This document shows positions 33,125 through 44,879 of a stretch of DNA of 64,000 nucleotides, piece after piece. Source of the DNA: Aquatica leii (Eukaryota; Arthropoda; Insecta; Coleoptera; Lampyridae); the NCBI GenBank assembly GCA_035610365.1, contig CM069435.1, forward strand, positions 63,051,389 to 63,115,388, given 5' to 3'. Positions within the stretch are counted from its first letter, which is position 1. Every line of letters starts with the position of its first letter. The translations under genes were made by a program, and so were the position numbers. A model generated the notes under the pieces. That model ran no database searches. It was not told the DNA's origin and saw nothing but the letters and a program-made list of their open reading frames with translations.

Positions 33125-34335
33125 GATATTTTACAATTCCCCTACCACCAATACGATCTATCTCAACTTACAAAATCCGAATGCAACTCGAGCATACCTG
33201 AAACGAAACGATAGCAACGAAATTTCACGATCTCCCACCGATCTTAACCGAGTGGTCCAGAATCCTCACTACATAACTACTAACATCCATTCCCAGAATA
33301 ACTTTTGCCGTGATGTCGGCTACAAGTATTTAATGGTCAAGTACTCTATTTTCCAAACAAATGGTTACTTTGACTTGTCTGCGAGTATGTATTTCTTCTC
33401 CCGTCGTGGTTCAAAGTAGTACTGTTACTGGTGATGTCTTCTCGTTTTCCAATAACATGTTAGAACAAATGATAGCCTTTGTTGCTCCCGTGTCAACCAG
33501 TAACTGAACACTTCGTTCATTAATTTTGTTATTGAGATATATGCTATGAAATTTCTTTCTAGGCGATGCCATTTGAATGGTAATCTCCGGTACATGACTA
33601 AATGAAATTAACTTTGGTTCCAAACTTTTTAGCATTCTTCTTGTCTTCTTCTTAGGTTAGTACGATGCCGTCGTACGTAGCCTATTTCTCCGTAGTTTAA
33701 AGTCGTCACTCCTCTTTCCCGAAGTATTCGTCGCGTTATCTCCTTGATGCTTTCTAGTGCATGCGCGAGTACTTCTGCAGAACAGCGAAATTTATGACAG
33801 TACCGTGTTAATGCTTGTTTTGTTGCTTCAAACTCCAAGGCATGCACTAAAGCATCGTTCAAGGTTTTGGGTGAAACTAGCCGGAGAGTCTGTTGCGTTT
33901 CGCTGTCTCGCAGGCCTTATTACAAAGGTTTAAATAGCCAATTTCTCCAAGAAGGTATCTGATGCTGTTGGATACACAAGCCTTGCAAGTCTGGCGATGT
34001 TAGCCTCAATCTCTTGTTAGTGGTTTCTTCTCGATGACGCATTTCTAACTCTTTTTTCGTAACGTTTCCTTCGCCAATTCATTTAGTTCATTTTTTCTTT
34101 AAGCAGCTTCATCCTGTATTTTACTGCTTCTATTTTGTCATTTATAGATTCACTTTTTTTTTTAATTTTAACATATCTGCTTGGGTTTTTTTAAAACAAT
34201 TTTAATATGATTTTTTATATTAACTTGCTCCTTAATAATGTTTATTTGATTTTCAATGTCCGCTTGTATTTCTTCTTTTAATTTTCTGAAAATTTTGGTA
34301 AAAATTTTTTTTTCATTTTTTTATTTATCATTGTT
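33125..34335 (-). pseudogene. Gypsy-type retrotransposon gag and aspartic protease, broken
   Basis: Minus strand, in order. A decayed coiled-coil leader (about 34335-34040) comes first. Gag capsid segments follow: IEANIARLARLVYPTASDTF (near 34000) and LNDALVHALEFEATKQALTR (33862-33800), in frame to 33629. The protease then has LLVDTGATKAIICSNML (active-site DTGA, near 33490), TTTGEEI, VTICLEN, and the flap-side ILGMD (near 33235). The order gag, then DTGA protease, is that of Gypsy-superfamily polyproteins. Several frameshifts and stops are present, there is no zinc knuckle that I can read, and nothing of RT, RNase H or integrase follows, so it is a truncated relic. The antisense frame at 33123-33419 is a shadow. 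Confidence 0.75.
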
Positions 34336-34890
34336 CTATTAATTTCTATTTCTTTGAAAAATTCAAATTAGTTAAACTATTTTAAATTAAAACATAAATA
34401 AAAAGTTTAATAACATTAAATTTTAATAACGCCCGATTTTTTATTACTACTAAATACAAAACAAACACACGCGGGCACGTACTTATTAAACTACGTCTTT
34501 ATTACGGGAGCAATATTGAATTACTTGAACTTACACCTAAAAACCACGAATTTTATACTGACACCTCTGTTACGATTTTTAAAGCTATGTATTTACAAAC
34601 AAAATATTTCCACGATTGGAACTAAACTTAACTAATCAAATCAAACAATATTTAAGAAAAACAACTTACATTAATTCATATGTTACTATCACTAGAAAAA
34701 TAATGTTCGCGAATAATTTATGTTTATCTAAATCGGTATTTATTTATGTTAACAACACGTACATTTACACGCCGTATTTATTTTTAACTTTTGCTTATTT
34801 TGACACACGCATTAATACTATTTGTTTAAACCAACTACAAAACTTCTGAATTTCATTGGAAAAATTAATTTCAGTTTCTTTGGATGATGA
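34336..34890. other. AT-rich intergenic, nothing recognised
   Basis: The 77-codon frame at 34616-34849 is polar/hydrophobic AT-noise without recognisable content. Confidence 0.45.
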
Positions 34891-34894
34891 ATCT

Positions 34895-35255
34895 GAAGCT
34901 AAACGTCATCTCGTAGAAACGGAGCTACGTACGAGTTAATACACATTGTAGGAAACAATGTTAGTTAGATAGTAAATATTACAACCGCAAATTTTAAAAA
35001 ATGTATTTGAATTGTACGCGGCATAATATTCCTAATTGTACTTTGCAAGTTGGAAAATTTGTTTATATAATTGCAGAAACCATCATTAGAGACCAGTGGA
35101 CAGCCTTTTTGGAATACTATTCAATTTCCACAACTATATAAAACAAATTGCCATAGTTTCATCTCATTCGGATGTTAACTTCATTAATAAATTTGAGGCT
35201 AAACGCCATCTCGTAGGAACGGAGTTACGTACGAGTTAATCCACATGTAGGAAAC
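34895..35255. repeat. Pair of 62-bp direct repeats 300 bp apart
   Basis: 34895-34956 and 35195-35255 share GCTAAACG-CATCTCGTAG-AACGGAG-TACGTACGAGTTAAT and end in TGTAGGAAAC. The second copy runs straight into a palindrome. The arrangement looks like the junction of head-to-tail monomers, or the ends of a short LTR-like unit (TGTAGGAAAC...TTAATCCACA, about 295 bp). Confidence 0.6.
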
Positions 35256-35272
35256 TATAATAGTTTCCTACA
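35246..35272. repeat. 27-bp palindrome
   Basis: A 12-bp stem TGTAGGAAACTA, a 3-base spacer TAA, and the exact complement TAGTTTCCTACA. Possibly two fused terminal inverted repeats. Confidence 0.8.
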
Positions 35273-35754
35273 TTTGGTTCCTTTAGATACTTTATATATA
35301 TATTTCTGTTTCTGTGTCGAGAGTTTTCTACATCCTTTGGTTATAGTCTCAAAGTTAATTTCTCTTAATAATATTCTTTGCTGACCTATTGTAACTCTAG
35401 ATGCGATAAAAATATTTATTTTGCATCGTATTGAGTAAAACTGTTCTTATGATAATATTTGGAGAAATTTTGTATTCAAACTAAATACGATAAAAATCCT
35501 TTTTCCCAAACATGATTTTTTTTTCAAAAATATTTTGAAAACTATGTTTTTAATTTAAAGAAAAGATCTTTTCATATAGGAAAATGACCTTAACTCATTT
35601 TTGTCAAAAATCAAGATACGATGTTCTTATTTGCAACGTCGAACAGAATATTCATGCTTCATTATTAATTTACCTGCATAATAATTTTTGATTTTAAATA
35701 ACATTAATAAACTTGTCTTTTTTGTATTTTAGTTGTCAGAGCAGTTCTATTGAG

Positions 35755-36192
35755 ATCAGTTTTTAACGTTTTCATTTCTATAGCTATTCATTAATATTAT
35801 TCATGCATAGTAAATTTATATTATGAGATTGCTCTGCCATCGCATTTCACTCATGTTAATTTTATCATTTATTAATATAAAGGTATAGGACTGTCGATGT
35901 ATTTGTGGAAGTTTAGTAAAGTGTTCTTCCACTGCTAAAACCCCCAAAAAAGCGAAAGGGCCGTTTAGTGGTTCCCTCTGCTAGCATTTTCACATTCGCA
36001 TGAACATTGTTATTTTACAATGTTTATACGTGGGGTTTTTATCCCGCGGTTTATTCAAAATTTACTTGAATTACACGAGTATAAAATCAGTTTTTAACGT
36101 TTCTATCTCAATAGCCATTTACTTGCTATTATTCATGCATCGTAAATTTATACTGCGAGGTGACTCTGCCATCGTATATCACTAATGTTAAT
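35755..36192. repeat. Pair of about 106-bp direct repeats 331 bp apart
   Basis: 35755-35860 and 36086-36192 share ATCAGTTTTTAACGTTT, TTATTCATGCAT-GTAAATTTATA and CTCTGCCATCG blocks, with roughly four-fifths identity by eye. A local tandem duplication or two copies of a short element. The plus-strand frame at 36000-36185 falls in this unit and is not a gene. Confidence 0.6.
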
Positions 36193-38562
36193 GATCAGAT
36201 AACTAAAACAAAAAACTTAAACTATTAAGGAAGAACAACTATTATAAAAGTAAAATAAACTGAACGTTCATACACACTAACACAGTGTATTATATATATA
36301 TTTCAAAATTTTTACGGTTCAAAATCGCGTTCCTTTATCTAACTGTCATCTGTTTCTATCTATTGTTTTTCAGATTCCCGATCAATGATCTTCTTGAGTT
36401 TACATAAATCCCCAATGCCAAAATTTGTCAAATGCTGGGTTGAATACTACTACGTTTCTTTTTAAAATTGTTGGTAGTTTAAAGTTTAAAGTTGTTTAAA
36501 ATTGTGGTTGGTAAATAAATTGATGCGCTTGTTTTGTAGAATGCTGTTATCTAAAATTAAATTGATGGTCCTGTCTCCGGTTTTTAGAATTTGTTTTAAT
36601 TAACTTTCTAACTATAATTCTTTGATGCAAAAAGCAACAATCGGATTACGTAGTGAAAAAAAAGAAATGTTCAGTAATTTTTCTGGTTTTTGTATCAATA
36701 TAACATTCGCAGTCTTTTATTAAACTAAGAAGTTGTTTATTCTAGGTGTCAGACAGACATTTATCTATTAATATGTTTCTTATTTGATTTTAACCTTGTA
36801 TTACTATTTGTATAGATAAAACATTTAATTTAAATCTATAGCAAAGGTTTTTTTACAAGAAGCAAAACATTTTGTTATTTAAAATAAAACAATGGTTAAA
36901 AAGACAAGAATTCCAATTACATTTGTAATGTATGATGCACAAAAAAGTAACCTGTTATTGAGTTTAAATATGTTTAACTGTAAATTTATTCTAATTACGT
37001 AAAGGTTCTAAACAGTCTAGAATCGTATTTAAGAGTTTAATAAAATTTTGAATGCAGACAGGTACGTCATAAGTTTAAAAGGTTCGATTACAAGTGTTCA
37101 GAATGCACGTAAACTTTAATGTGCAGATGCAACCTACGCTTGCGTGCATGCAAATAAAATAACAGAAACGTTTTAATTAACACGTAAAAGAATGAGTAAA
37201 TATTGAGAAAATAGTATTAATGTGTTGGAAAGTTTATTAGAAGATTTGATAAATTGGAAGCGTATTATAAAACCGCCTTTCGATGGGTCTTCCGTTTTGT
37301 ATAGAGCTTGATGATTTATGCACGTACATCAATTTACTTCCGATATTGGAATTTAAAATAAAGACCATCGAATATAATGAGGGCTTGTATTGGAAGCATT
37401 GGCCCTAATCGATACGGACGAGACATGCACGCAATGCGGATAATCCAAGCACTCATTCCGGACCATCAATCATGCAAATCTTACGAGACACATTTCTTAT
37501 AACCTCTTTCTAGCCAATATAGATCAATGCTTCAACTCTGTTTAATACATTAAAGCTCCCTAGGCATGCGAATAAGGAATATCACAGGATATTGATATTT
37601 TAGGTCGTTATAACGTAAACATACCTAAAAAATACACCCACAAACTCTCTCTAATTACATAGTGTGTATTTAGTTCATAATTACTTATTACAACGCTTTT
37701 AAAAACGTACTATTAAAGTATAATTAAGTTCTCTTTTTACGTAATTAGAATTACAACGTTGTAAACAGGCCAAGTGGAAAAGTGAGAAAATTCTCGCTGA
37801 AACAAAGAAACTGTGACTTGGAGAATTCTACCCACAGAAAGTGACTATTATTGTCTTCGCTAAAGTTAACGACTTTAGTAACATTGGTTACAACTGGAAT
37901 TACATATAACAAAAGGTCTCTTATTATTCATATGAAGACAGCACCGGCATGCGATTTTAACTTTAACCTACACTGATCTTATTATAAATAACGTCTCTAT
38001 TTATGTTGCTTCTGCTTTGGTTTTCTTAACATTTATGATCGATACCTTAACTTCTTTGTATAAATACGACAAATTATTCAAGTGTAATTTCAGTTCTTTG
38101 CGTACTTAATACAAGCGAATTTTACTCTAGATACGTAAACACGTTTTAAAACACGATCGATTCTGACAGACTTCTATAGTTCAAAAACTAATAACAATAT
38201 TATAATAATTTAAAAAACATTTTGTATTATTCTTAATTTTATAGACAAGTATTTTTTATTGTTTCAGGTTTTATGTTTATTAATTTTATTAATTTACTAC
38301 GTTCTAATTAATGTTTTTGTTTGTTTTTTTAATATATTCTTTTAACTTTTTTTTATTTAGCGCTAGAGTTAGTCTGATTCTACGACTTGATTGTATTATA
38401 TATATTATATATTAACTTTGTTTCCACATATAAAAAAACAGTATAGTTGTAGTCAACTACAATAGCATTTAAGATTTACTGCTATTTAATATTTAATTTA
38501 CTAGTTAATAACTAAAAATTTTAGTTTTTAAAAATAACTATTTTTGATGTTATTTATTTATG
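36193..38562. other. AT-rich intergenic, nothing recognised
   Basis: No usable frame or RNA motif. A somewhat GC-richer part at 37060-37600 was read in all frames without a match to known families. Confidence 0.45.
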
Positions 38563-38566
38563 GTCA

Positions 38567-38784
38567 TGTAGGCTTGTTATTTACGTTGGCAATGCTGTTT
38601 AGTTTTAGTTGATAAGAACAGAGATTGGCAGAAAAAGTTTTACCGAAACATTCATTGTTTATAATTGATACTGTTTATTTTTATGTTTTGAACTTGACCG
38701 CTTATGTTTTAGTCTGTTACGTTTTGTACAAGTTTGTAAATGTTTTAATGAAAATAAATTTTAAAAATCAAGACGCCTTCTACA
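38567..38784 (+). repeat. Left LTR of the nested gypsy element
   Basis: Starts TGTAGGCTTG and ends CTTCTACA. Compared with the right LTR it lacks about 17 bases just after TGT and has scattered substitutions. The internal sequence CATTCAGTGGGATAGA follows; the GTGGGATAG may be the remnant of the leader/PBS region. Confidence 0.7.
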
Positions 38785-38874
38785 CATTCAGTGGGATAGA
38801 AATGACTAAATTAAATTAGTGATTGACAAAATATACTAAGATTATTTTCAACCGCGTTTTTAGAATTTAAGAAA

Positions 38875-39290
38875 ATGGAGAACTATTAAAATGAAGAAAT
38901 GCAGTGTTAAAGACATCAATTAAGTTAGTGTAAGAGCGATTATTTTATTTAATAATAATTCAAGACCAAATAAAGTGGTTACCAACGATGTTAATACGAT
39001 TTGGAACAAAGAAGCGTGCAAGTTACCTGATGATAGTGGCAACAGCAATGATATTGATGCAGAATCATGGATATTCCGAAATGATAAAATATCAAAAATT
39101 GTAAAGAATAGAAGATGCCAGAATGCACATTATTGCAGTATTAAAGTTTAAGGATGCTGCTTTAAAATGGTATTATTTGAAGGTGGAGCATTTAGCGATA
39201 CCATGGAGAGTGTTAAAGACTGCATTAAAAGCCATATTTTTAAGTAGACCAAACAAAGTTTGCTTATTAGTATTGTGATAAAATTATGTT
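38875..39290 (+). pseudogene. Gypsy gag fragment
   Basis: Frames with IDAESWIFRNDKISKIVKN, then RRCQNAHYCSIKVK, then a shifted frame with DAALKWYYLKVEHLAIPW and LKTALKAIF follow the left LTR. Insect gypsy Gag has a comparable string of aspartate/tryptophan-containing capsid helices (D.EQW...., L.L.DAA..WY, W..LK..F...F). At least three frameshifts or stops. It is cut off at 39290 where the hAT end begins. Confidence 0.6.
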
Positions 39291-40175
39291 AGGCCAGTCC
39301 CGCGCCGTACATAAAGGCAATGTCGTGTGGTGCACGACGGCGCCGAGGCCCCGAAGAAGCCAAAAAGCCTCAAAACTCAAAAGTAAAAAAAAGATAAAGC
39401 AACTAACAACATTGTCAAAACAAATTTTATAATGATAAAAAACCAGTAAGGAATCGCTAGCTATTACATTGTTTTTTATTTGTTCATTTTTTTATTTTTA
39501 CTCTTTGAGACTACAGAACCGAATTACTTCTCGAAATTAATATATTTTTCAAATGAGAGTACGCAATAATAGTATTTATTCGATCGAATACGTAATACGT
39601 AACAGGACAACATGAATTGTGTGAAACAAATCTGATTTTATTTATGTTTGAGCTTAAAATTTGGCTTGCAAAAAGCTAACGAGCGAACAAGCGTTTTTTT
39701 TACAGTCTGAGCTTGCAATGTACGAAACTTTATATATTTAAGCGCTGCATCGGTCGCGATTTCATTTGTTGTCTGATGCCCGATCGATAATTAACTTAGC
39801 GAAGTGAAAATGTGCATGGGGTAACAGGTATATGCTTTTGCAACTTTAGTTTTTTGTAGTTTTACAGATTTTATAGTGATGTGTTGTGTGTTGTGAATTA
39901 GGGTAAGTTTAACTAAAAATAATTTTTTATTTTAAATTTATTAAAATATTAAAAGCCAAAAACGTGCACCTCAAAAATCTTTTTATATATGATTATATAA
40001 ACATCACTGTTAATTAAAATAAATTTAAACAAAATAATTAATAAGCACAAATATTACTATTTATAAAAATTTATAAATTCAGAAATAACTTGAAATAAGT
40101 AATGTTGAGAAAATACTTTTGAGTTTGAGTTTGAGACATCGAAACATTTCAATTTTTCATGAATAATTTGTCAAT

Positions 40176-40368
40176 TTGTTTACTTACGTATTAATTTCTT
40201 TACAAATTACAGAATGTCAGAAAAAAAAATTGTTTAGATACCAAAATTTGCTGATTAAAAGAAAAACAGAGAAAGAACTGAAAAACCATGTCAAAATTAC
40301 GCATTTTTTTTCAAAACCTGAGTCTACTTTGGCAATTATTAATAACAACAATAATACAGCTAAATTCC
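40176..40368 (+). pseudogene. hAT transposase, N-terminal part
   Basis: Residues YQNLLIKRKTEKELKNHVK then ITHFFSKPESTLAIINN match the N-terminal plan of TTF/ZMYM-type hAT proteins (SGAQNRK.KK.RE.E..KLPKI..FF). The frame is open up to the LINE junction at 40368. If the LINE is removed together with one target-site copy, the frame continues at 44880 without a break. The true start is uncertain; a splice acceptor-like TTACAG lies at about 40185-40190. Confidence 0.6.
40354..40368. repeat. Left target-site duplication of the LINE
   Basis: ATACAGCTAAATTCC, identical to 44865-44879. Confidence 0.9.
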
Positions 40369-40967
40369 GGAGATCGTGTTTGAAGGTGGTTAAGTGAGAA
40401 CGTGTTTTGGTTAATATTAGTGCGGAGTTTTGGATACATCAAAGTGATTAGGCTGTAAACATTAAACTGGTGAATAAACTTATGCGTGTTGAGAATTGTA
40501 AAGTAGATTCAGATAAGGAAGTAATTAGAAGTGCAGTTTTAATGTAAGTAGTAAATAATTACATTAAATTTATGGTGAAGAAGGTAAAGGCGAGCTCAGA
40601 TAACGTGTGGGAATTCGAGCGGGTATCGTGGACTAGTTTAAAGGTCAAGCGCGCACTTGATAACAGTGACGTATATATTTTTATTTATATATTATATTAT
40701 TATAAGAGAAGATGGTAAGGAGGAATTAAGAAAAAAAAATAATAATAATAACAATAAATTAAAAAAAATTAATAAAAAAAAATAAATAAATAAGTAATAA
40801 AAAAAAGGGGGGGAAAGGGATGAATAAGAGAGAGAAAGAGAGGAAGAGGAAAAAGAAAGGCAACAAATATTTGAAAGAGGAAAGAAAACAATAAGATCAC
40901 CAGACATTAAAAGATATCGGAGGAGAGCGAAGGAAAAACCTTAAGAACAGAAGGAGGAAGGAAAGAA

Positions 40968-41560
40968 ATGGAGGAGTTAAAAGAATTAATGAGAGAAATG
41001 ATGAAACAGATGGAAGAAAATATGCAAGGAATAAGACAAGAAATCAAAGAAATGAATAAAGAAATGGGAGAAAGAGAAAAGAAGTGGGAGAAAGAAAAGG
41101 AGAAACTGGTGGAGAGAATAGAAAAACTGGAGAAAAAAAGCGGAAGACGAGGAAAGATGGAAAAGAAAGAATAATATTGTGATAAAGGAGTGGAGAAGTG
41201 AAAAACCACAAAAAGATTTAGCAGAGATGCTGGAAGAAAAATTAAATGTAAAAGTAGAGGTGAAAAAAGTGACGGTGATAAACAAAGAGAAGAAAAATGA
41301 GAGGGGGGTGGCGGAAATCGGGGATGGGAGGAAAAACAGAAGGTAATGGCGGAGAAGAAGAAATTAAAGAATACAAGAATATATATAAGTCACGATTTGA
41401 CATGGGAGGAAAGAAGAGTGCAAAGAGAAATAATGAACATAGCGGTGGAAAAAAAAGCGGAAGGAAAAAGAGTATGGGTAGGGTACAGAAAAATGGAGAT
41501 AGACGGAGGCAGATACATATAGAACGACAAGGATAGGGGACTGAGCAGAGAAAGGGGAGA
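40968..41560 (+). pseudogene. LINE ORF1: coiled coil and nucleic-acid-binding domain, frameshifted
   Basis: The first frame (40968-41174) is a charged coiled coil (MEELKELMREMMKQMEENM...). After a frameshift in the A-run near 41133 the continuation has KNNIVIKEWRSEKP, AEMLEEKLNVKVEVKKV, then further frames with ISHDLTWEERRVQREIMN and GYRKMEIDG. The pattern coiled coil, then NIVIKG, then DLTxEERxxQ..., then G.RVxVGYRK is that of LINE ORF1 proteins with an RRM-like domain that coats the element RNA. At least two frameshifts. Confidence 0.65.
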
Positions 41561-41629
41561 GAAATTGGGGAACCAAAAGGCAAAAAACTAAAGGGCAAAG
41601 GGGGCGGTAAAGGAGAGAAAGTTGACGAA

Positions 41630-44600
41630 ATGGCAAAGAAAAGGAATAATGAGAGATGGAAATGGAAAAGAAAAAGAAAGAAGAAAAAAGAAAGTAAGGA
41701 AGAAGCACAGGGGGAGGTGAGTGAGCTGAGAGTATTGTTTTGGAACGTAGCGGGAATAAAAAACAAGGAACATGATTTCTGGAAGTACATCAAGGAACAG
41801 GATGTAGTGGGATTACAGGAAACATGGATGGAAGAAAAAGAATGGGAATGGTGGGAACAAGAGATGCCGGAGGAATTCGAGTGGGTGGTGCAACATGCAG
41901 AAAGACAAAAGAAAAAAGGGAGAGCAAAGGGGGGTATAATAACGGGAATAAGAAAAAAATGGTTGAGCCAGGAAAAGAAAGAGAAAGTGCAACAGAGAAG
42001 AGGAGTTGTAGAAAGAAACATACAGTGGGGAAAAACAAAAATAAAAGTAGTGACGGTTTATAGCAGTAGAATGAAAGAGACAAGGAAAAACATAGAAGAG
42101 ATGATAGAAAAGAGGGAAGAGGGATTGATAATAGTAGGAGGGGACTTCAACGCAAGAATAGGAGAAGAGGGGGAATACAAGAAAGAAAAGGGACGGGAAA
42201 GAGACAAACAAAGGACAAGGTGATAAATAAAGAAGGAGAAGAACTGCTGGAATTATGCAACGAAAAAGGGTGGGAAATAATGAACGGGAACAAAAAAGAA
42301 GATGGAAAGGGGGAATTTACGTACATAGAAGGAAGGGGAGAATCAATAATAGATTTTGTAATGACAAATGAAGAGGCCGCAGAAAAGGTAAAGACATTTA
42401 AGGTGGGAGAAAGGGTAGAGTCAGACCATCAACCACTGGAATTGACAATGGAAAGAAGGGAAAGAGAAGAGAGAGAGAAAGAGGAGAAGTACATAACTAA
42501 AAAAAGTGGACAGAAGAGAGTATAAAAAGATATAAAGAGAGAATAGGGAAAACGATATGGATAGGGAAGGAATTACAAGAAAGTGTAGAGAAAATGAGAG
42601 AGATGATGGAGAAAGCAACAGAGAGAGTCAGATTTAGAAAATGGAAGGGGAGAAAACTGGATGAAAGAAATGGTGGGATAAGGAATGCAAAAAGCAAAGA
42701 AAAATGCAAGAAGAGCATTAAGACAGTGGAAAAAGGGAAGAAAGAAAAAGAAGAATACAAAGAAGCAGTAAAAATATACAAAAAAACATGCGACAGAAAG
42801 AAGGAAGAAAACAAAAAGAAACAAGAAGAGCAGATTAAAAGAATAAAAACGGAAGAAGATGTATGGAAGTAGCTAAAGAAGCAGAGGAAAAAAACAGGAC
42901 GACAAAGAGAATAAAAAATAAAGAAAGACAGAAATATTTTCGGAACCTGTTGGGAGGGGAAGAACAAAAGCAAGAAAAAGAAAAAGAAAAGACGCGGTAG
43001 TAAGACAAGAAGAAGGAGATAGGGATAGAATAAGGGAAGAAGAAGTAATAGAGGCGATAAAGAATATAAAAAAAGGAAAGGCGACAGGAGAAGACGGGAT
43101 ACAAGGAGAAGAGTGGATATACGGGGGAGAAAATGTAGCAAAAAGGATGACGGAAATACTAAACAAAATATGGAAAGGGGAAGGATTTCCAGAGAGATGG
43201 AAAGAGGGAATAATATGCCCAATACATAAAAAAGGCGAAAAAAATAAAGTCGAGAATTATAGAGGGGTAACATTATTGAGCACGGCATACAAATTGTACG
43301 CGACAATACTGCAAGAAAGACAACAGAAGGAAATAGAGGAAAGAAGTTTGGTACCAGACGGACAAGCGGGATTCAGAAAAGAAAGAAGGGCGATAGACAA
43401 CATATATATACTGAAACACTTAGCAAATAAAGAACTAGAAAAAAAAGAGGGAAAATGGTGGCACTATTCGTAGATCTAAAAGCTGCTTTTGACAAAGTGA
43501 ATAGGGAAAAGCTGTGGGAATATATGAAAAGAAAAAAAATCAATGAAAGATTAATACAAAGAATAGAGGAAATATACGAAGAAACGAGAAGCAGGGTTAA
43601 AGTGAATGGGGAAGAGAGTGAGAAATTCATAACAAAGAGAGGGTTGAGGCAGGGATGTCCACTGAGCCCAAGCCTGTTCTCAGTATATACGGGGGATCTG
43701 GAAGAGACAATGAGAGGACAACAGACGGGAGGGATAGTGGTAGGGAAAGCTAAGGTATGGTCGTTGGCGTATGCGGATGACATAGTGCTGGTGGCTAAGG
43801 AGGAAAAGGAAATGAAAGAGATGATGAAAACGCTAGAAAAATATATGAAAAAAAAAGAAATGGAAGTAAACACGGAGAAAACAAAGATAATGATATTTAG
43901 AAAAGGAGGGAAAAAAAAGAGAGGAGTGGAGATGGAGTGATGAGAAAGTGCAACAAGTGAAGGAATTTACATACCTGGGATAATAAAGAGGGAGAACACA
44001 TAAAGGAAAGGGTGAAGAAAGGAAACAGGCTAATAGGACAAGTCTGGGGTGTGGGGGAAAGAGTATTCAAGATGGATATAAAAAAAAGAAAATTGTTGTT
44101 CGAAAAATGAATAAAGGGGGTGGTAATGTATGGAGCGGAAATATGGGGCTGGAAGGAGTGGAGGAAGGTAGAGGAGCTACAGGAAAAATACTGGAGATGG
44201 GTGTTAGGATTGGACAGGGATACACCGGGGTATATTGTGAGAGAGGAGGTACAGATAGAAAAAATAAGGGTAGAGACTGGAAAAAGCGCACGTACGGGCA
44301 GGAGGGCAGAGAAGAGTATTACAAAAGAAACGGGTACGCGTGTGAAGAAGTGGAGAGATTAAGAGAAGAGGGAGTAGGGACAAAGGAAGAAATAATAAGG
44401 AGAGATAGAGACATCGAAAAACAAGAAAGATGGACAAAGATAAAAGAGAGCAGATATAATAGGAATTATAAAGATATCAAGGGTGAAGGGGTGCCAGAAT
44501 ATTTAAAAGATAGAGAGATTAAAAGCAACAAAAGGAAAAAAATGGTAGCAAGGTTTAGATGTGGCAACGAGGAGTTAGGGAACAAATATTGGAAAGAAGA

Positions 44601-44787
44601 ACCAGAAAAGTTGTGCAGGCTATGTGGAGAAGAAACGGAAGACCTTAACCACATGAGAAAGAAATGCAGGGAACTAAGAGAAGAGGTGATGAAAATAGAG
44701 GAAATCTTAGATGAAAACGGAAAAGGAGCGGAATGGATGGAGGAAGTATGGAGCAGGAGGAAAAAGTTAAAGGGGGAGAAGGGATAA
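41630..44787 (+). pseudogene. LINE ORF2: APE endonuclease, reverse transcriptase, zinc-binding tail; frameshifted
   Basis: In order. The endonuclease has RVLFWNVAGIKNK, DVVGLQETW and GGDFNARIG (about 42140), then after a frameshift at 42220 the SDHQPLEL catalytic motif (42420). RT has GFPERWKEGIICPIHKKG (43185), ENYRGVTLLST, PDGQAGFRK, VALFVDLKAAFDKVN (43457), RGLRQGCPLSPSLFSVY (43640) and the catalytic YADDIVLVAKE (43770). After more frame changes come VVMYGAEIWGWKEW (44121) and the C-terminal CRLCGEETEDLNHMRKKC (44616), a CCHC-like motif. ORF2 nicks genomic DNA and primes reverse transcription on it. Frame breaks lie near 42222, 42520, 42660, 42990, 43460, 43940 and 44290; most are single-base slips in homopurine runs. 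Confidence 0.88.
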
Positions 44788-44864
44788 GAAAATGTATTAT
44801 ATATGTATAGACAACACGATCAAATTTGTAAGCCAAATGGCAACGAATAAAGTTAAACTTATAT

Positions 44865-44879
44865 ATACAGCTAAATTCC
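44865..44879. repeat. Right target-site duplication of the LINE
   Basis: ATACAGCTAAATTCC, identical to 40354-40368. The hAT coding sequence resumes in frame immediately after. Confidence 0.9.

Larger units (their letters stand above)
40369..44864 (+). mobile_element. Non-LTR retrotransposon (LINE), probably full length, purine-rich
   Basis: It starts right after the left 15-bp duplication (GGAGATCGTG) and ends at TTAAACTTATAT just before the right copy. A 5' untranslated region of about 600 bp is followed by ORF1 (coiled coil plus RNA-binding-like domain) and ORF2 (APE endonuclease, RT, C-terminal zinc motif), and a short 3' UTR with AATAAA at 44846. The coding strand is extremely rich in A and G, so its proteins are rich in K and E. 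The clade (I/R1/jockey-type) is not assigned with confidence. Several frameshifts make this copy inactive, but the exact duplication indicates a fairly recent insertion. Confidence 0.88.

Noticed and set aside
33123-33419. 98-codon plus-strand ORF
   Set aside because: Antisense to the gypsy protease relic, which has the DTGA and ILGMD motifs on the other strand.
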